Under the pieces are notes generated by a model. It made no database searches, was not told the origin of the DNA, and saw only the letters and a list, made by a program, of their open reading frames with translations. Below, piece by piece: positions 8,109 to 16,457 of a stretch of DNA of 64,000 nucleotides. Source of the DNA: Actinorhabdospora filicis (lineage in GTDB: Bacteria; Actinomycetota; Actinomycetes; Mycobacteriales; Micromonosporaceae); NCBI RefSeq assembly GCF_030269765.1, contig NZ_BSTX01000003.1, positions 863,959-927,958 of the forward strand. The letters are read 5' to 3'. Made by a program: the position numbers and the translations under genes. Each line of letters opens with the position of its first letter. Positions within the stretch are counted from its first letter, which is position 1.

Positions 8109-9170
8109 GTGTCGCTCAAGTTCAACCGCCGCAACGCGATCGGCCTCGGCGCGTCCGTCGCCGCCGGCGCGTTCCTGTCGGCCGGTGCCGCCGAGGCCGC
8201 CTTCGCCGGAAGCGACGCCATCGAGGCCGCCGAGGCCGCCGAAGCGGCCGAGGACTACTCGCCCGCGCTGACCGCCGCCCAGGCGCGCAACAAGACCGGC
8301 CGGATCTACGACCGTTACAAGTGGGCCGCGGGGGGCACTTGGTCGTCGTACATCACCGTCGCCGACGCCAACGGCAACCTCGGCACCGCCGTCGACGAGC
8401 ACGCCGACCAGGTCGTCGACGCCCTGAGCGTCAACAAGCTCGCCATCGCCGTGGCCGTGCTCGACCGCGTCGACCGCGGGATCATCAAGCTGACCGACAC
8501 CATCGAGGTGTCCCAGGCGATCATCATCGCCGGCGGCGACGGCATGTTCCGCCTCGACGGCGCCTACCCCAGCCACGTCACCGTCGGTCACGCGCTGGCG
8601 AACCTGCTGACGATCTCGTGCGACACCTCGGTCCGCCTCTGCGGCCTGATGGCCCCCACCGCCGACATCAACCAGATCCTGCGCGACAAGGGCTTCGTGA
8701 AGACCCAGGTCGAGCCCGGCTCCAACCCGAACCGCATGTTCATGGGCTGGACCACCCCGCGCGAGATGCACCAGCTCCTCCAGGGCCTGGTCAAGGGCAC
8801 CCTGCTGTCCCCGGCCTCGACGCAGCTGATCTTCAACCTGATCCGCTCTCCCATCGCCTTCACCGACGGCATCCGCCTGAACCTGTCCACCCCGCAGCGG
8901 ATGCAGATCGCCACCAAGGCCGGCTGGGACGAGGAGGTCCGCAACGAGGCCGGGATCATCTTCGACGCCACCGGCGCGCCGATCATGACCTACTCGATGT
9001 TCGCGACCCTCCCGGGCAGCGACACCGGCGACTTCGGCCCCAACCACCCCCTCGTCGGCGCCCGCGCCAAGATGGGCAGCCGCTTCTTCAACATCGTCAG
9101 CCGCCTGTCCGGCCCGGCCCCGCGCATCGCGGCCGCCACCCCCGGCTACAACCCCACCAACGGGGGCTGA
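8109..9170 (+). CDS. Tat-exported serine beta-lactamase-fold protein
   Basis: A 353-residue secreted serine hydrolase of the class A beta-lactamase / DD-peptidase superfamily. The N-terminus FNRRNAIGLGASVAAGAFL is a twin-arginine-type signal ending near AEA. The active-site SxxK is seen as S-V-N-K in LSVNKLAIAVAVLDR. SCD occupies the SDN position, and TKAGWDEE replaces the KTG box. The altered second and third motifs leave actual beta-lactamase activity uncertain; it could be an esterase or cell-wall enzyme. The GTG start is preceded by AAGGGAGA. Transcription is alone, with a hairpin following. Confidence 0.75.
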   Translation: MSLKFNRRNAIGLGASVAAGAFLSAGAAEAAFAGSDAIEAAEAAEAAEDYSPALTAAQARNKTGRIYDRYKWAAGGTWSSYITVADANGNLGTAVDEHADQVVDALSVNKLAIAVAVLDRVDRGIIKLTDTIEVSQAIIIAGGDGMFRLDGAYPSHVTVGHALANLLTISCDTSVRLCGLMAPTADINQILRDKGFVKTQVEPGSNPNRMFMGWTTPREMHQLLQGLVKGTLLSPASTQLIFNLIRSPIAFTDGIRLNLSTPQRMQIATKAGWDEEVRNEAGIIFDATGAPIMTYSMFATLPGSDTGDFGPNHPLVGARAKMGSRFFNIVSRLSGPAPRIAAATPGYNPTNGG

Positions 9171-9233
9171 CCCGTCCGGCCGGGCTCGCGGGGCGTTGCC
9201 GCACGTGAGCCCGCCGGGCACCGGCGCGCGCCG

Positions 9234-9266
9234 CCGGGAGCGCCCGCGGCGAGCGGCCGCTCCCGG
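9234..9266 (+). terminator. Hairpin between the beta-lactamase-like gene and 9329
   Basis: Perfect 9-bp arms CCGGGAGCG (9234-9242) and CGCTCCCGG (9258-9266) with a 15-base loop; no T tract. Confidence 0.5.
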
Positions 9267-9328
9267 TACGCCTCCCGCCGTCCCGCGCCCGGGGCGCGCA
9301 TAATCGGCGTCCTAGGGAGGAGGACGGA

Positions 9329-11170
9329 GTGCCGTACCTGTGCGAGATCGAGATCGCCGGACCCCGTGAGGGGGAGGACGAGGGCGCGATGGTCACCGAG
9401 GCCGTCCTCGCCGCCGTCGAGGAGGGCTGGCGCTCACCTCGCGTGATCGGCGACGACGGTGTGCCCGTCCCCGAGAGCGACGAGGACGACGCGGTCCTCG
9501 ACTACCGCGTCCTCGGCTACCCCGGCGGCGCGTTCATCTTCGTGGTCCTGCCCGACGTCGGCCTGGAATCGGCCTCGCTCGCGGCGGCGTCCCTCGCCCA
9601 CCACGTCACCACCTGGAGCCCCGGGCTCCTGGAGTACACGGTGGAGCGGCTGAAGGTCGCGCCCCTCGCCGAGCCCTACGACGAGGAGAACTGGCTCCCG
9701 CCCTTCGAGGAGCCCATCGACCCGCCCGGCGTGTCGATCCCCGAACTGCTCGGCGACGAACTCCTCGCCATGAACGCCCGCTACCTCCTCGCCGGGGCCC
9801 TCCCGTCGCTGTGGGACCCCACCCGCACCGGCGCCAAGGACGTCCTCGAAGCCGCCGACCTCGTCGCCGGGGCCTCCGAGGCCCCCTGGGGCGCCGAACT
9901 CGTCGACCAGCTCGGCGTCCTCCTCATCCGCGCCGCCCGCCTCGAACGGCGCCTGGGCAGCGAATCCCGGCTCGTCGTGCGCGGCGGCGGCGACCTCGAC
10001 CTCGCCGAGGACCTCCTGCGCCGCACCCGCGCCGTGGCCCGCGCCACCGGCGAGAGCTGGAACGAGGACCAGCTGCGCGGCAACGACCTCATCGAGGAGT
10101 TCATCACCGAGCACGAACTGGGCTGGCAGCACGGCGACGGCGACCCCGACGACCCGCGCGAGCGCTACTCCGTGCGCCGCCTGCGCGAGATCCTCTGGGC
10201 GGGCCTGCGGGCCCTGGCGACGCTCGCCGCGCCCCTGTCCGACGTCCGGGGCGTCTGGCGCGTCCTGGACGCCCTCGGCGACGACGTGGGCGTGGCCGCC
10301 CTCGCCGAATGGGAGACCGAGGAACTGGAGTCGTCCACCGAACGCGACGTGGACGAGATCATCGGCGCCTCCAACGCCCTGGCCGCGGTCTGGACGGCGA
10401 TCCGCCGCCCCGACCTGCTCCCCGAGACCGCCGACCTCGTCGAAGCGGTCGTCGAGGACATCGCCGCCCTCCACTTCTTCGCCTGCGCGGCCCTGCTGCT
10501 GGCCGGCGGCCCCGCCGTCCTCGACGCCGCCGAGGACGACTCCGTCCCCGCCGGGCACCGCCAGGCGCTGCGCGAGTTCGCCGAGGCGCTGGCCGTCATC
10601 GACGAGGTCGACGACACCGCCGGAGACGACGTGTACGAGCGCATGAACGGCGCGCTGGAGGCGGTGCTCGCCCGGCAGGGTGAGGTACCCGAGCGCGTCC
10701 AGGCGGTACTGGCGCTCATCTCGGCCGCCGCGGCGCGCACCTCCGACCCCAAGGACCTGGCCCGCGAACTGGTGGCCTTCCCGACCCGGCACGGCATCGT
10801 CATCCTGGAGGACGAGACCGACGCCGACCTCGACATCCGCCTGCACACCCTGGCCGCGGTCGCCGAGATCGAGGCGGTCGCCGCCGGTGAGTTCGCCGGT
10901 GACTTCCCCGATCTCTCCGGCACCGACCCGCGCCTGGAACCGGCCGCCCGCGAGCGCGCCCGCAACTGGGTCACCGACGCCCTGGCGCTCGCCGAGCGCG
11001 AGGCGGCCGGGGGCCTGGACGGCGACGCGCACACGGTGGTGGAGCTGATCAACGCCGGGGGAGGGCTGCCGTCGGCGTGGCCGGTGCGGCGGGTCGTCGT
11101 GGCGGCGGCCACGGCGGCGGCGCGGCTGGCGGGCGACGGCGAGGTCTACGGGGTCTTCGTGCGGGCGTAG
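9329..11170 (+). CDS. Hypothetical acidic protein, 613 residues
   Basis: Not recognised. The GTG start has an excellent ribosome binding site (GGGAGGAGG, 5-base spacing). The protein is very acidic and alpha-helical in appearance. A compact N-terminal part (about 1-110) contains YRVLGYPGGAFIFVVLPDVG. A long helical body rich in Leu, Ala, Glu and Asp follows, and the C-terminus is VRRVVVAAATAAARLAGDGEVYGVFVRA. There are no cysteine clusters, P-loop, signal peptide or membrane segments. Cytosolic location is likely. The gene stands alone; msrB follows with its own leaderless-type promoter. Coding character is strong (sustained third-position GC over 1.8 kb). Confidence 0.7.
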   Translation: MPYLCEIEIAGPREGEDEGAMVTEAVLAAVEEGWRSPRVIGDDGVPVPESDEDDAVLDYRVLGYPGGAFIFVVLPDVGLESASLAAASLAHHVTTWSPGLLEYTVERLKVAPLAEPYDEENWLPPFEEPIDPPGVSIPELLGDELLAMNARYLLAGALPSLWDPTRTGAKDVLEAADLVAGASEAPWGAELVDQLGVLLIRAARLERRLGSESRLVVRGGGDLDLAEDLLRRTRAVARATGESWNEDQLRGNDLIEEFITEHELGWQHGDGDPDDPRERYSVRRLREILWAGLRALATLAAPLSDVRGVWRVLDALGDDVGVAALAEWETEELESSTERDVDEIIGASNALAAVWTAIRRPDLLPETADLVEAVVEDIAALHFFACAALLLAGGPAVLDAAEDDSVPAGHRQALREFAEALAVIDEVDDTAGDDVYERMNGALEAVLARQGEVPERVQAVLALISAAAARTSDPKDLARELVAFPTRHGIVILEDETDADLDIRLHTLAAVAEIEAVAAGEFAGDFPDLSGTDPRLEPAARERARNWVTDALALAEREAAGGLDGDAHTVVELINAGGGLPSAWPVRRVVVAAATAAARLAGDGEVYGVFVRA

Positions 11171-11204
11171 GCGGCACCGGCGCCCGGCGACGTACTGTCG
11201 GTGC

Positions 11205-11606
11205 ATGACCGAAGAGAACGACCCCTGGCGCGGCAAGCTGACTCCGGCCGAGTACGCCGTCCTGCGCCAGGGCGGCACCGAGCCCGCCTTCACCGGCGAG
11301 TACACCGACACCGAGACCGAAGGGGTCTACGTGTGCCGGGCGTGCGGGGCGGAGTTGTTCACCAGCGACACCAAGTTCCACTCCGGCTGCGGCTGGCCCT
11401 CCTTCGCCGACGCCCCCGAGGGCGCGGTGAAGCTGCTGGAGGACCGCTCGTACGGCATGGTGCGCACCGAGGTCCGCTGCGGGACCTGCGACTCCCACCT
11501 GGGGCACCTGTTCAAGGGCGAGGGGATCGCGCCGCTGGACCTGCCCGACCAGCGCTACTGCATCAACTCGATCAGCCTGAAGCTGCGCGAGAAGCCTGCG
11601 AGCTGA
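11205..11606 (+). CDS. msrB: Peptide-methionine (R)-S-oxide reductase
   Basis: Reduces methionine-R-sulfoxide in proteins, an oxidative-stress repair enzyme of 133 residues. Zinc is bound by two CxxC pairs (C44/C47 in VCRACGAEL and C92/C95 in RCGTCDSHLG). Catalytic Cys119 lies in RYCINSISL. The substrate-binding segment FHSGCGWPSF is intact. The extra Cys in that segment may act as the resolving residue. A TACTGT hexamer at 11193-11198 sits six bases before the ATG, suggesting a leaderless mRNA. Confidence 0.95.
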   Translation: MTEENDPWRGKLTPAEYAVLRQGGTEPAFTGEYTDTETEGVYVCRACGAELFTSDTKFHSGCGWPSFADAPEGAVKLLEDRSYGMVRTEVRCGTCDSHLGHLFKGEGIAPLDLPDQRYCINSISLKLREKPAS

Positions 11607-11633
11607 GCCTCCTGCGACCGACATCACAGTGAA

Positions 11634-11651
11634 CCTGACACCAGTGTCAGG
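11634..11651 (+). promoter_or_regulatory. Perfect palindrome in the promoter of the Old Yellow Enzyme gene
   Basis: CCTGACAC-CA-GTGTCAGG, 8-bp arms around 2 bases. It fills the spacer between a possible -35 (GTGAAC, 11629-11634) and -10 (TAGCTT, 11655-11660), about 20 bases apart. A dyad inside an overlong spacer is the MerR-family activator arrangement. The -10 ends six bases before the ATG. No regulator gene is adjacent. Confidence 0.6.
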
Positions 11652-11666
11652 GTTTAGCTTCGGGGT

Positions 11667-12752
11667 ATGACGAACCTGCTCACGCCTTACGTCTCCCCGG
11701 CGCTGCGCCTCCCCAACCGGGTCGCGATGGCCCCGATGACGCGCTTCCGCGCCGACGCCGTCACCGGCGTCCCGCACGCGGCCACCGCCGCCTACTACGC
11801 GCAGCGCGCCAGCGCGGCTCTCATCGTCACCGAGGGCGTGTTCACCGAGTGGCGCGGACGCGGCGAGGCGGGCGTCCCGGGCCTGCTCACCGACGGGCAG
11901 GCCGCCGGGTGGGCGGGCGTCACGACGGCGGTGCACGCGGCGGGCGGCCGGATCTTCGCCCAGCTGTGGCACGTGGGCCGCCTCAACCACCACCTGAACA
12001 ACCCCGGCGCCGAGCGCCCGATCGCCCCCTCGGCCGTGGCCGCCGAGGGCCTCGTGCGCGCCGGTGACGCGAAGGTCCCCTTCGAGGTCCCCGAGGCGAT
12101 GACGGCACAGGACATCGACGCGGTGATCGCCGGATTCGCCGAGGCGGCCCGCAAGGCGGTCGCGGCCGGCTTCGACGGCGTGGAGATCCACGGCGCCAAC
12201 GGCTACCTCTTCAAGCAGTTCCACGGCGACAACACCAACCTGCGCACCGACGGTTACGGCGGTTCGGTCAACGGCCGCGTCCGCTTCACCGTGGAGACCG
12301 TCGAAGCCGTCGCCGAGGCCGTCGGCGCCGAGCGGGTGGGCCTGCGCGTGTCCCCGGACAACCCCGAGAACGGCGTGGCGGAAAGCGATCCCGCCGGGCT
12401 GTACCGCGTCCTGGCCACCACCCTCGACCCGCGCGGGCTGGCCTACCTGCACGTGAGCGAGAAGGGCCGCTACCCCGCGATCGCCGATCTGCGTAAGCAC
12501 TGGAGCGGCACCCTCATCGGCAACCACGACCCGGCCGATCCCACCGACCGCGCCACGGGCGAGGCGATGATCGCCGCCGGGCACGCCGACATCGTCGCCT
12601 ATGGACGGTCCTTCATCGCCAATCCCGATCTGCCGCGCCGTTTCGCCACCGGCGCGCCGCTGGCCGGGATCAACGAGGAGCACCTGTACGCCGGTGTCCC
12701 CGACGGCTACACCGACTACGCGCCACTGCCGCATGACGGAACCTGGTCATAG
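11667..12752 (+). CDS. Old Yellow Enzyme family alkene reductase (NADH:flavin oxidoreductase)
   Basis: FMN-dependent ene-reductase of the NemA/OYE type, 361 residues, acting on electrophilic alkenes, nitro compounds or nitrate esters. The TIM-barrel order is intact: NRVAMAPMTRFRAD at the N-terminus, then IFAQLWHVGRLNH. Next is FAEAARKAVAAGFDGVEIHGANGYLFKQF, carrying the His-Gly-Ala-Asn ligand-binding pair. The FMN phosphate site follows in LIGNHDP and IVAYGRSFIANPDLPRRF. The physiological substrate is unknown. A detoxification role is suggested by the MerR-like palindromic promoter immediately upstream. Confidence 0.9.
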   Translation: MTNLLTPYVSPALRLPNRVAMAPMTRFRADAVTGVPHAATAAYYAQRASAALIVTEGVFTEWRGRGEAGVPGLLTDGQAAGWAGVTTAVHAAGGRIFAQLWHVGRLNHHLNNPGAERPIAPSAVAAEGLVRAGDAKVPFEVPEAMTAQDIDAVIAGFAEAARKAVAAGFDGVEIHGANGYLFKQFHGDNTNLRTDGYGGSVNGRVRFTVETVEAVAEAVGAERVGLRVSPDNPENGVAESDPAGLYRVLATTLDPRGLAYLHVSEKGRYPAIADLRKHWSGTLIGNHDPADPTDRATGEAMIAAGHADIVAYGRSFIANPDLPRRFATGAPLAGINEEHLYAGVPDGYTDYAPLPHDGTWS

Positions 12753-12880
12753 CGGCACGAAACGTGGTCGCCCGTTCACCCGGGACGACGGATTCCTTAC
12801 CGAAACCAGGTGTGCCGGGCGGCCACATGGGACGATTCCTCGCGGGATCAAGCGGTATTGGGGACACCCGGAGGCGGCCC

Positions 12881-13384
12881 GTGGGTGGGAGCGCGTCTTT
12901 GTACTTCCGCCCGACCTGGCGCCAGGTGGTCGGGCGGGGTCTCTTCGCGGGCCTGATCGTGGCGGCCCTGGCCGCGCTGTTCCCGTTGTGGGAGGCGGCC
13001 CGCGGGACCTTCGAGTGGACCGATGTGCTGCCCGTGGCGGGCGGCTTCGTGCTCGGCGCCTGCCTGGCGGCGCCGCTGGCCTACCGCAGCGGCGCCTCGG
13101 TGGACGAGTCCGGCGTCCACCCGATCGCCATCGGCCGCTCCACCTTCGGGTACGCGCCCTGGACGCGGATCGTCGACATCCGGCCCGAGCGGCGCGGCAC
13201 CCGCACCGTCCCGGTGATCTACCTCGACACCGGCGAGATGCTGCGGATGCGCGCGCCCTACACCGGCCCGGTGTTCGCCGCCGACCCGCACTTCGACGAG
13301 AAGGTCTTCATGCTGCGCAACCTCTGGGAGACCTATCGCACCTGGCTCCCGCAGCCCGGCGCGACCCCGGGACACGACCGGTAG
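12881..13384 (+). CDS. Small membrane protein with PH-like cytoplasmic domain
   Basis: A 167-residue protein with two adjacent transmembrane helices (GLFAGLIVAALAALFPLW and VAGGFVLGACLAAPLAY). A cytosolic beta-rich domain follows (VDESGVHPIAIGRSTFGYAPWTRIVDI and IYLDTGEMLRMRAPY), resembling bacterial PH-domain proteins. The GTG at 12881 is preferred because GGAGG lies 6 bases upstream; the frame opens earlier at 12764 but lacks a ribosome site. Function is unknown. The stop overlaps the likely -10 element of the P450 gene. Confidence 0.65.
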   Translation: MGGSASLYFRPTWRQVVGRGLFAGLIVAALAALFPLWEAARGTFEWTDVLPVAGGFVLGACLAAPLAYRSGASVDESGVHPIAIGRSTFGYAPWTRIVDIRPERRGTRTVPVIYLDTGEMLRMRAPYTGPVFAADPHFDEKVFMLRNLWETYRTWLPQPGATPGHDR

Positions 13385-13394
13385 CCTGACGCGC

Positions 13395-14546
13395 GTGACG
13401 CTGCACCGGCTCTGGGAGCACGAGCCCACCGAACCCGTCTGGCGGCAGGGCGGCCAGGTCGTGGTCGCCGCGCACCGGCTGGTCCGCGAGGTCCTCGCCG
13501 ACAACGACCGCTTCGCGCCGGGCAACGCGCTGGACGCGGTCACGCCCATCCCGGTGGCCGCGCTGCGGATCCTGGCCCGGCACGGATTCCGGCTCCCGCC
13601 GACCCTGGCCAACAACGGCACGCCCACCCACCCCGGCATCCGCGAGGTCGTCGGGAACGCCATGACGCCCGCAGCGGTCGACGGCCTGCGCCCGTGGCTG
13701 ACCGGCGTGGTGCGCCGCCGCGTCGCCGGGCTCGCCGCGAACCTGCGCGCCGGACTGCCCGTCGACCTCTACGACACCCTCGCCGCCGACCTGCCGCTGC
13801 TGGCCCTGGCGCGCCTGATCGGGATGCCGCAGCAGGACGTGCGGCTGGTCAAGGAGTTCTCCCGGGCCGCGCTGGAACTGTTCTGGGCGCCCCTGGACAC
13901 CGCCCGGCAGGTCCGCCTGGCCGAGGTCGTCGGGCCGTACCACGCGAAGCTGCGCGAGCTGGTCCGCACCGCCCCAGGGCTCATCGCCGACCTGCGGGCC
14001 CATTGCGGACCGGGTGGCGAGGACGTCGTGGTCGGCGCGCTGTTCTTCCTGCTCGTCGCCGGGCAGGAGACCACCTCGCAGTTCCTGACGCTGCTGCTGC
14101 ACCGCCTGGCCGGCGAGCCGGGCGTCCGCGCCGGGCTGACGGCCGGGACGGTCACGGTCGCCGACGTCGTGGAGGAGGGGCTGCGGCTTGTCCCGCCCAT
14201 CGTGAGCTGGCGGCGCGTCGCCGCCACGGACACCGACATCGGCGGCTTCCCCGTCGCGGCGGGGGAGAGCGTGCTGCTGTGGCTGAGCGCGGCCGGGCGC
14301 GACCCGTCGGCCGCCGCTGAACCCGGCGCGTTCGTGCCGGGCCAGCGCGGCTCGCGCCGCCACCTCGCCTTCGGCGCCGGAGCCCACCGCTGCCTCGGCG
14401 CGCACCTGGCGCGCATGGAGGCGGCCGTCGTCGTCGCCGAGGCCGCGCCGCTGCTGCGGGACTGTGAAGTGCTGAAGGCGCCGGACTGCCCGGACAACAT
14501 GTCGTTCCGGATGCCCGACGCCCTCGTGGTGGCCAGGAGCGCCTAG
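13395..14546 (+). CDS. Cytochrome P450
   Basis: Heme-thiolate monooxygenase, 383 residues. The heme-binding loop FGAGAHRCLGAHLAR carries ligand Cys333. The I-helix oxygen-activation motif is LVAGQETTSQF, and the K-helix ExxR is seen as EGLR in VEEGLRLVPP. It is slightly short for the family (usually 395-420), mainly at the N-terminus. No ferredoxin or reductase gene is adjacent, so redox partners act in trans. The GTG start lies seven bases after TAGCCT (13382-13387), consistent with leaderless transcription. Substrate is unknown. Confidence 0.92.
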   Translation: MTLHRLWEHEPTEPVWRQGGQVVVAAHRLVREVLADNDRFAPGNALDAVTPIPVAALRILARHGFRLPPTLANNGTPTHPGIREVVGNAMTPAAVDGLRPWLTGVVRRRVAGLAANLRAGLPVDLYDTLAADLPLLALARLIGMPQQDVRLVKEFSRAALELFWAPLDTARQVRLAEVVGPYHAKLRELVRTAPGLIADLRAHCGPGGEDVVVGALFFLLVAGQETTSQFLTLLLHRLAGEPGVRAGLTAGTVTVADVVEEGLRLVPPIVSWRRVAATDTDIGGFPVAAGESVLLWLSAAGRDPSAAAEPGAFVPGQRGSRRHLAFGAGAHRCLGAHLARMEAAVVVAEAAPLLRDCEVLKAPDCPDNMSFRMPDALVVARSA

Positions 14547-14649
14547 CGGGACTCGCGCGGCCCGTGGAGGAGAAGGCGCCCGCCCGGAAGGAGGCCGGAG
14601 GCTTTCCCCCGCAAGCCGGTGCCGCGCTGCGGACGGGCGTTCAACCCCA

Positions 14650-14679
14650 GGTGCCGGGGCGGCTCACACCCCCGGCACC
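14650..14679. terminator. Bidirectional terminator between P450 and bioD
   Basis: Perfect 10-bp arms GGTGCCGGGG and CCCCGGCACC around a 10-base loop, between two convergent genes. Confidence 0.6.
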
Positions 14680-14709
14680 CTCAACTGACCGAACCGCTCA
14701 CCCGGCCGT

Positions 14710-15360
14710 TCACCAGGTCCCGTACAGCCCCGGACTCAGCCACCCCGGCGCGGCCTCGGCGAAGCCGGGCAGCACCGGCGCGCCCTCGGGCACGATCCCG
14801 GCCAGCCCGCCGGTCAGCACCGTCAGGTCGTGCAGGTTCGTCTCGTGAACCAGCTTGCGCTCGCCCGGCATCGCGCCGATCACCACGCGCCCGCCCAGGC
14901 CGCGCCGCTCCAGCGCCTCCAGGGTCAGCGCGGTGTGGTTGAGGGTGCCCAGGGCCGCGCGCGCGACCACCACCGGCTCGGCGGCCAGTGCGGCGCACAG
15001 GTCGGCGGCGGTCCAGCCGTCCTCGCCGAGCTGGACGAGCAGCCCGCCCGCGCCCTCGACGAGCAGCAGGTCGGCCTCGGTGCGGCCCGCCTCGGCGACG
15101 ACATCGGCCATGCGCAGCGCGGGCAGTCCCGCCACGCGTGCGGCGGTGTAGGGGGCCAGCGGGTCGGGATAGCTGACGAGAGTGCGGGTGGCCGCCCCGG
15201 ACAGGCGCGCGATGTCGCGCGCGTCGTCATCGTCGCCGGTCTGCGCGGGCTTGAGCACCGCCACTCGCAGTCCCTTGGCGAGCGCGGCGGCGGCGATCGC
15301 CGCCGTTACCACCGTTTTGCCGACACCGGTATCGGTACCGGTCACGATCAGGGTCCTCAC
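14710..15360 (-). CDS. bioD: Dethiobiotin synthetase
   Basis: ATP-dependent carboxylation of 7,8-diaminopelargonate to dethiobiotin, 216 residues. The P-loop TGTDTGVGKT (Lys15) is at the N-terminus, followed by AVLKPAQTGD and the VEGAGGLLV motif of the family. The GTG start at 15360 overlaps the bioF stop by 4 bases. It is last in the bioA-bioF-bioD operon. An upstream extension of the frame lies inside bioF and is not used. Confidence 0.93.
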   Translation of the reverse strand: MRTLIVTGTDTGVGKTVVTAAIAAAALAKGLRVAVLKPAQTGDDDDARDIARLSGAATRTLVSYPDPLAPYTAARVAGLPALRMADVVAEAGRTEADLLLVEGAGGLLVQLGEDGWTAADLCAALAAEPVVVARAALGTLNHTALTLEALERRGLGGRVVIGAMPGERKLVHETNLHDLTVLTGGLAGIVPEGAPVLPGFAEAAPGWLSPGLYGTW

Positions 15361-16457
15361 GGCCTCGCCTCCACGATCGCGGCCACCGCCGCCTCGAACA
15401 CGTCCCGCTCGATACCGGCGTTCACCGTCAGCCGCAGCCGCGAGGAACCGTCCGGAGTGGACGGCGGCCGGAAGCAGCCGACCGCCACGCCCGCCTCCCG
15501 GCAGCGCGAGGCCCACGCCACCGCGCCCGCCGCGTCCGGCGCGGGCACCGACAGGACCCCCGCCGCAGGGGCCGGCACCCCCAGCGCGGAGGCCGCGAAG
15601 GCCGCCCGGTCGGCCACATCACCGCGCAGGGCGGCGTCGGCGGCGGCCAGGTCGAGCGCGGCGTGCGCGCCCGCCGCGACCGCCGGCGGCAGCGCGGTGT
15701 CGTAGATGAAGGTGCGCCCGGTGTCCACCAGGTGCCGCCGCAGCGACGGCGGGCCCACGACCACGCCACCGGCGGCGCCCAGCGCCTTCGACAGGGTCGC
15801 GGTCACCACCAGGCCCTCGGCGCCCGACAGGCCCGCCGCGGCGACGCCACCGGCGCCGTCCGGGCCGATCACGCCGAGCGCGTGCGCCTCGTCCACCACC
15901 AGCAGCGCGCCGTGGCGGCGGCAGACCTCGTACAGCTCCGGCAGCGGCGCCAGATCGCCGTCCACCGAGTACACCGACTCGATCAGCACCACCGCTCCCG
16001 GGCGCAGCATCGCCTCCAGCGCCGCCGGATCCGAATGCGGCGCGACCTCCGCCTCGATGCCCGCCAGGCGGCAGCCGTCCACGAGGGAGGCGTGCGCGTG
16101 GGCGTCGCGGATCAGCGGCGTCCGCGGCCGGCACAGCCCGCGCACCACGCCCAGGTTCGCCAGATAGCCCGAGGAGTACACCAGGGCCGCACCGCCCAGG
16201 ACCTCGCCCAGCCGGGCCTCCAGGTCCTCATGGACGCGCGTCGAGCCGCGCACCAGCCGCGAGCCCGTCGCGCCCAGCCCGAACGCGTCGAGCGCCGCGC
16301 GGGCGGCGTCCAGCACCACCGGATGCCGCGACAGCCCCAGGTAGTCGTTCCCGGCCAGATCGACCAGCGCGTCACCGGCCGCCCGGTGCGACAGCGACCG
16401 CGACAGGCCCGCCTTGGCCCGCAGGTCCGCCTTGCGCTCCAGGATCGACCACGTCAT
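15357..16457 (-). CDS. bioF: 8-amino-7-oxononanoate synthase
   Basis: PLP enzyme condensing pimeloyl thioester with alanine, 366 residues. It shows NDYLGLSRHP at the start, TGSRLVRGST, DEAHALGVIGPDG (PLP Asp189) and PLP-Lys224 in TLSKALGAAGG. The ATG overlaps the bioA stop (ATGA) and its stop overlaps the bioD GTG, so all three genes are translationally coupled. Length is slightly below the usual 380-390, without a missing core motif. Confidence 0.93.
   Translation of the reverse strand: MTWSILERKADLRAKAGLSRSLSHRAAGDALVDLAGNDYLGLSRHPVVLDAARAALDAFGLGATGSRLVRGSTRVHEDLEARLGEVLGGAALVYSSGYLANLGVVRGLCRPRTPLIRDAHAHASLVDGCRLAGIEAEVAPHSDPAALEAMLRPGAVVLIESVYSVDGDLAPLPELYEVCRRHGALLVVDEAHALGVIGPDGAGGVAAAGLSGAEGLVVTATLSKALGAAGGVVVGPPSLRRHLVDTGRTFIYDTALPPAVAAGAHAALDLAAADAALRGDVADRAAFAASALGVPAPAAGVLSVPAPDAAGAVAWASRCREAGVAVGCFRPPSTPDGSSRLRLTVNAGIERDVFEAAVAAIVEARP

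Noticed and set aside
6429..9221. 930-codon minus-strand frame opposite pepC and the beta-lactamase-like gene
   Set aside because: Spans two real genes on the other strand and their intergenic terminator; biased composition, no domain.
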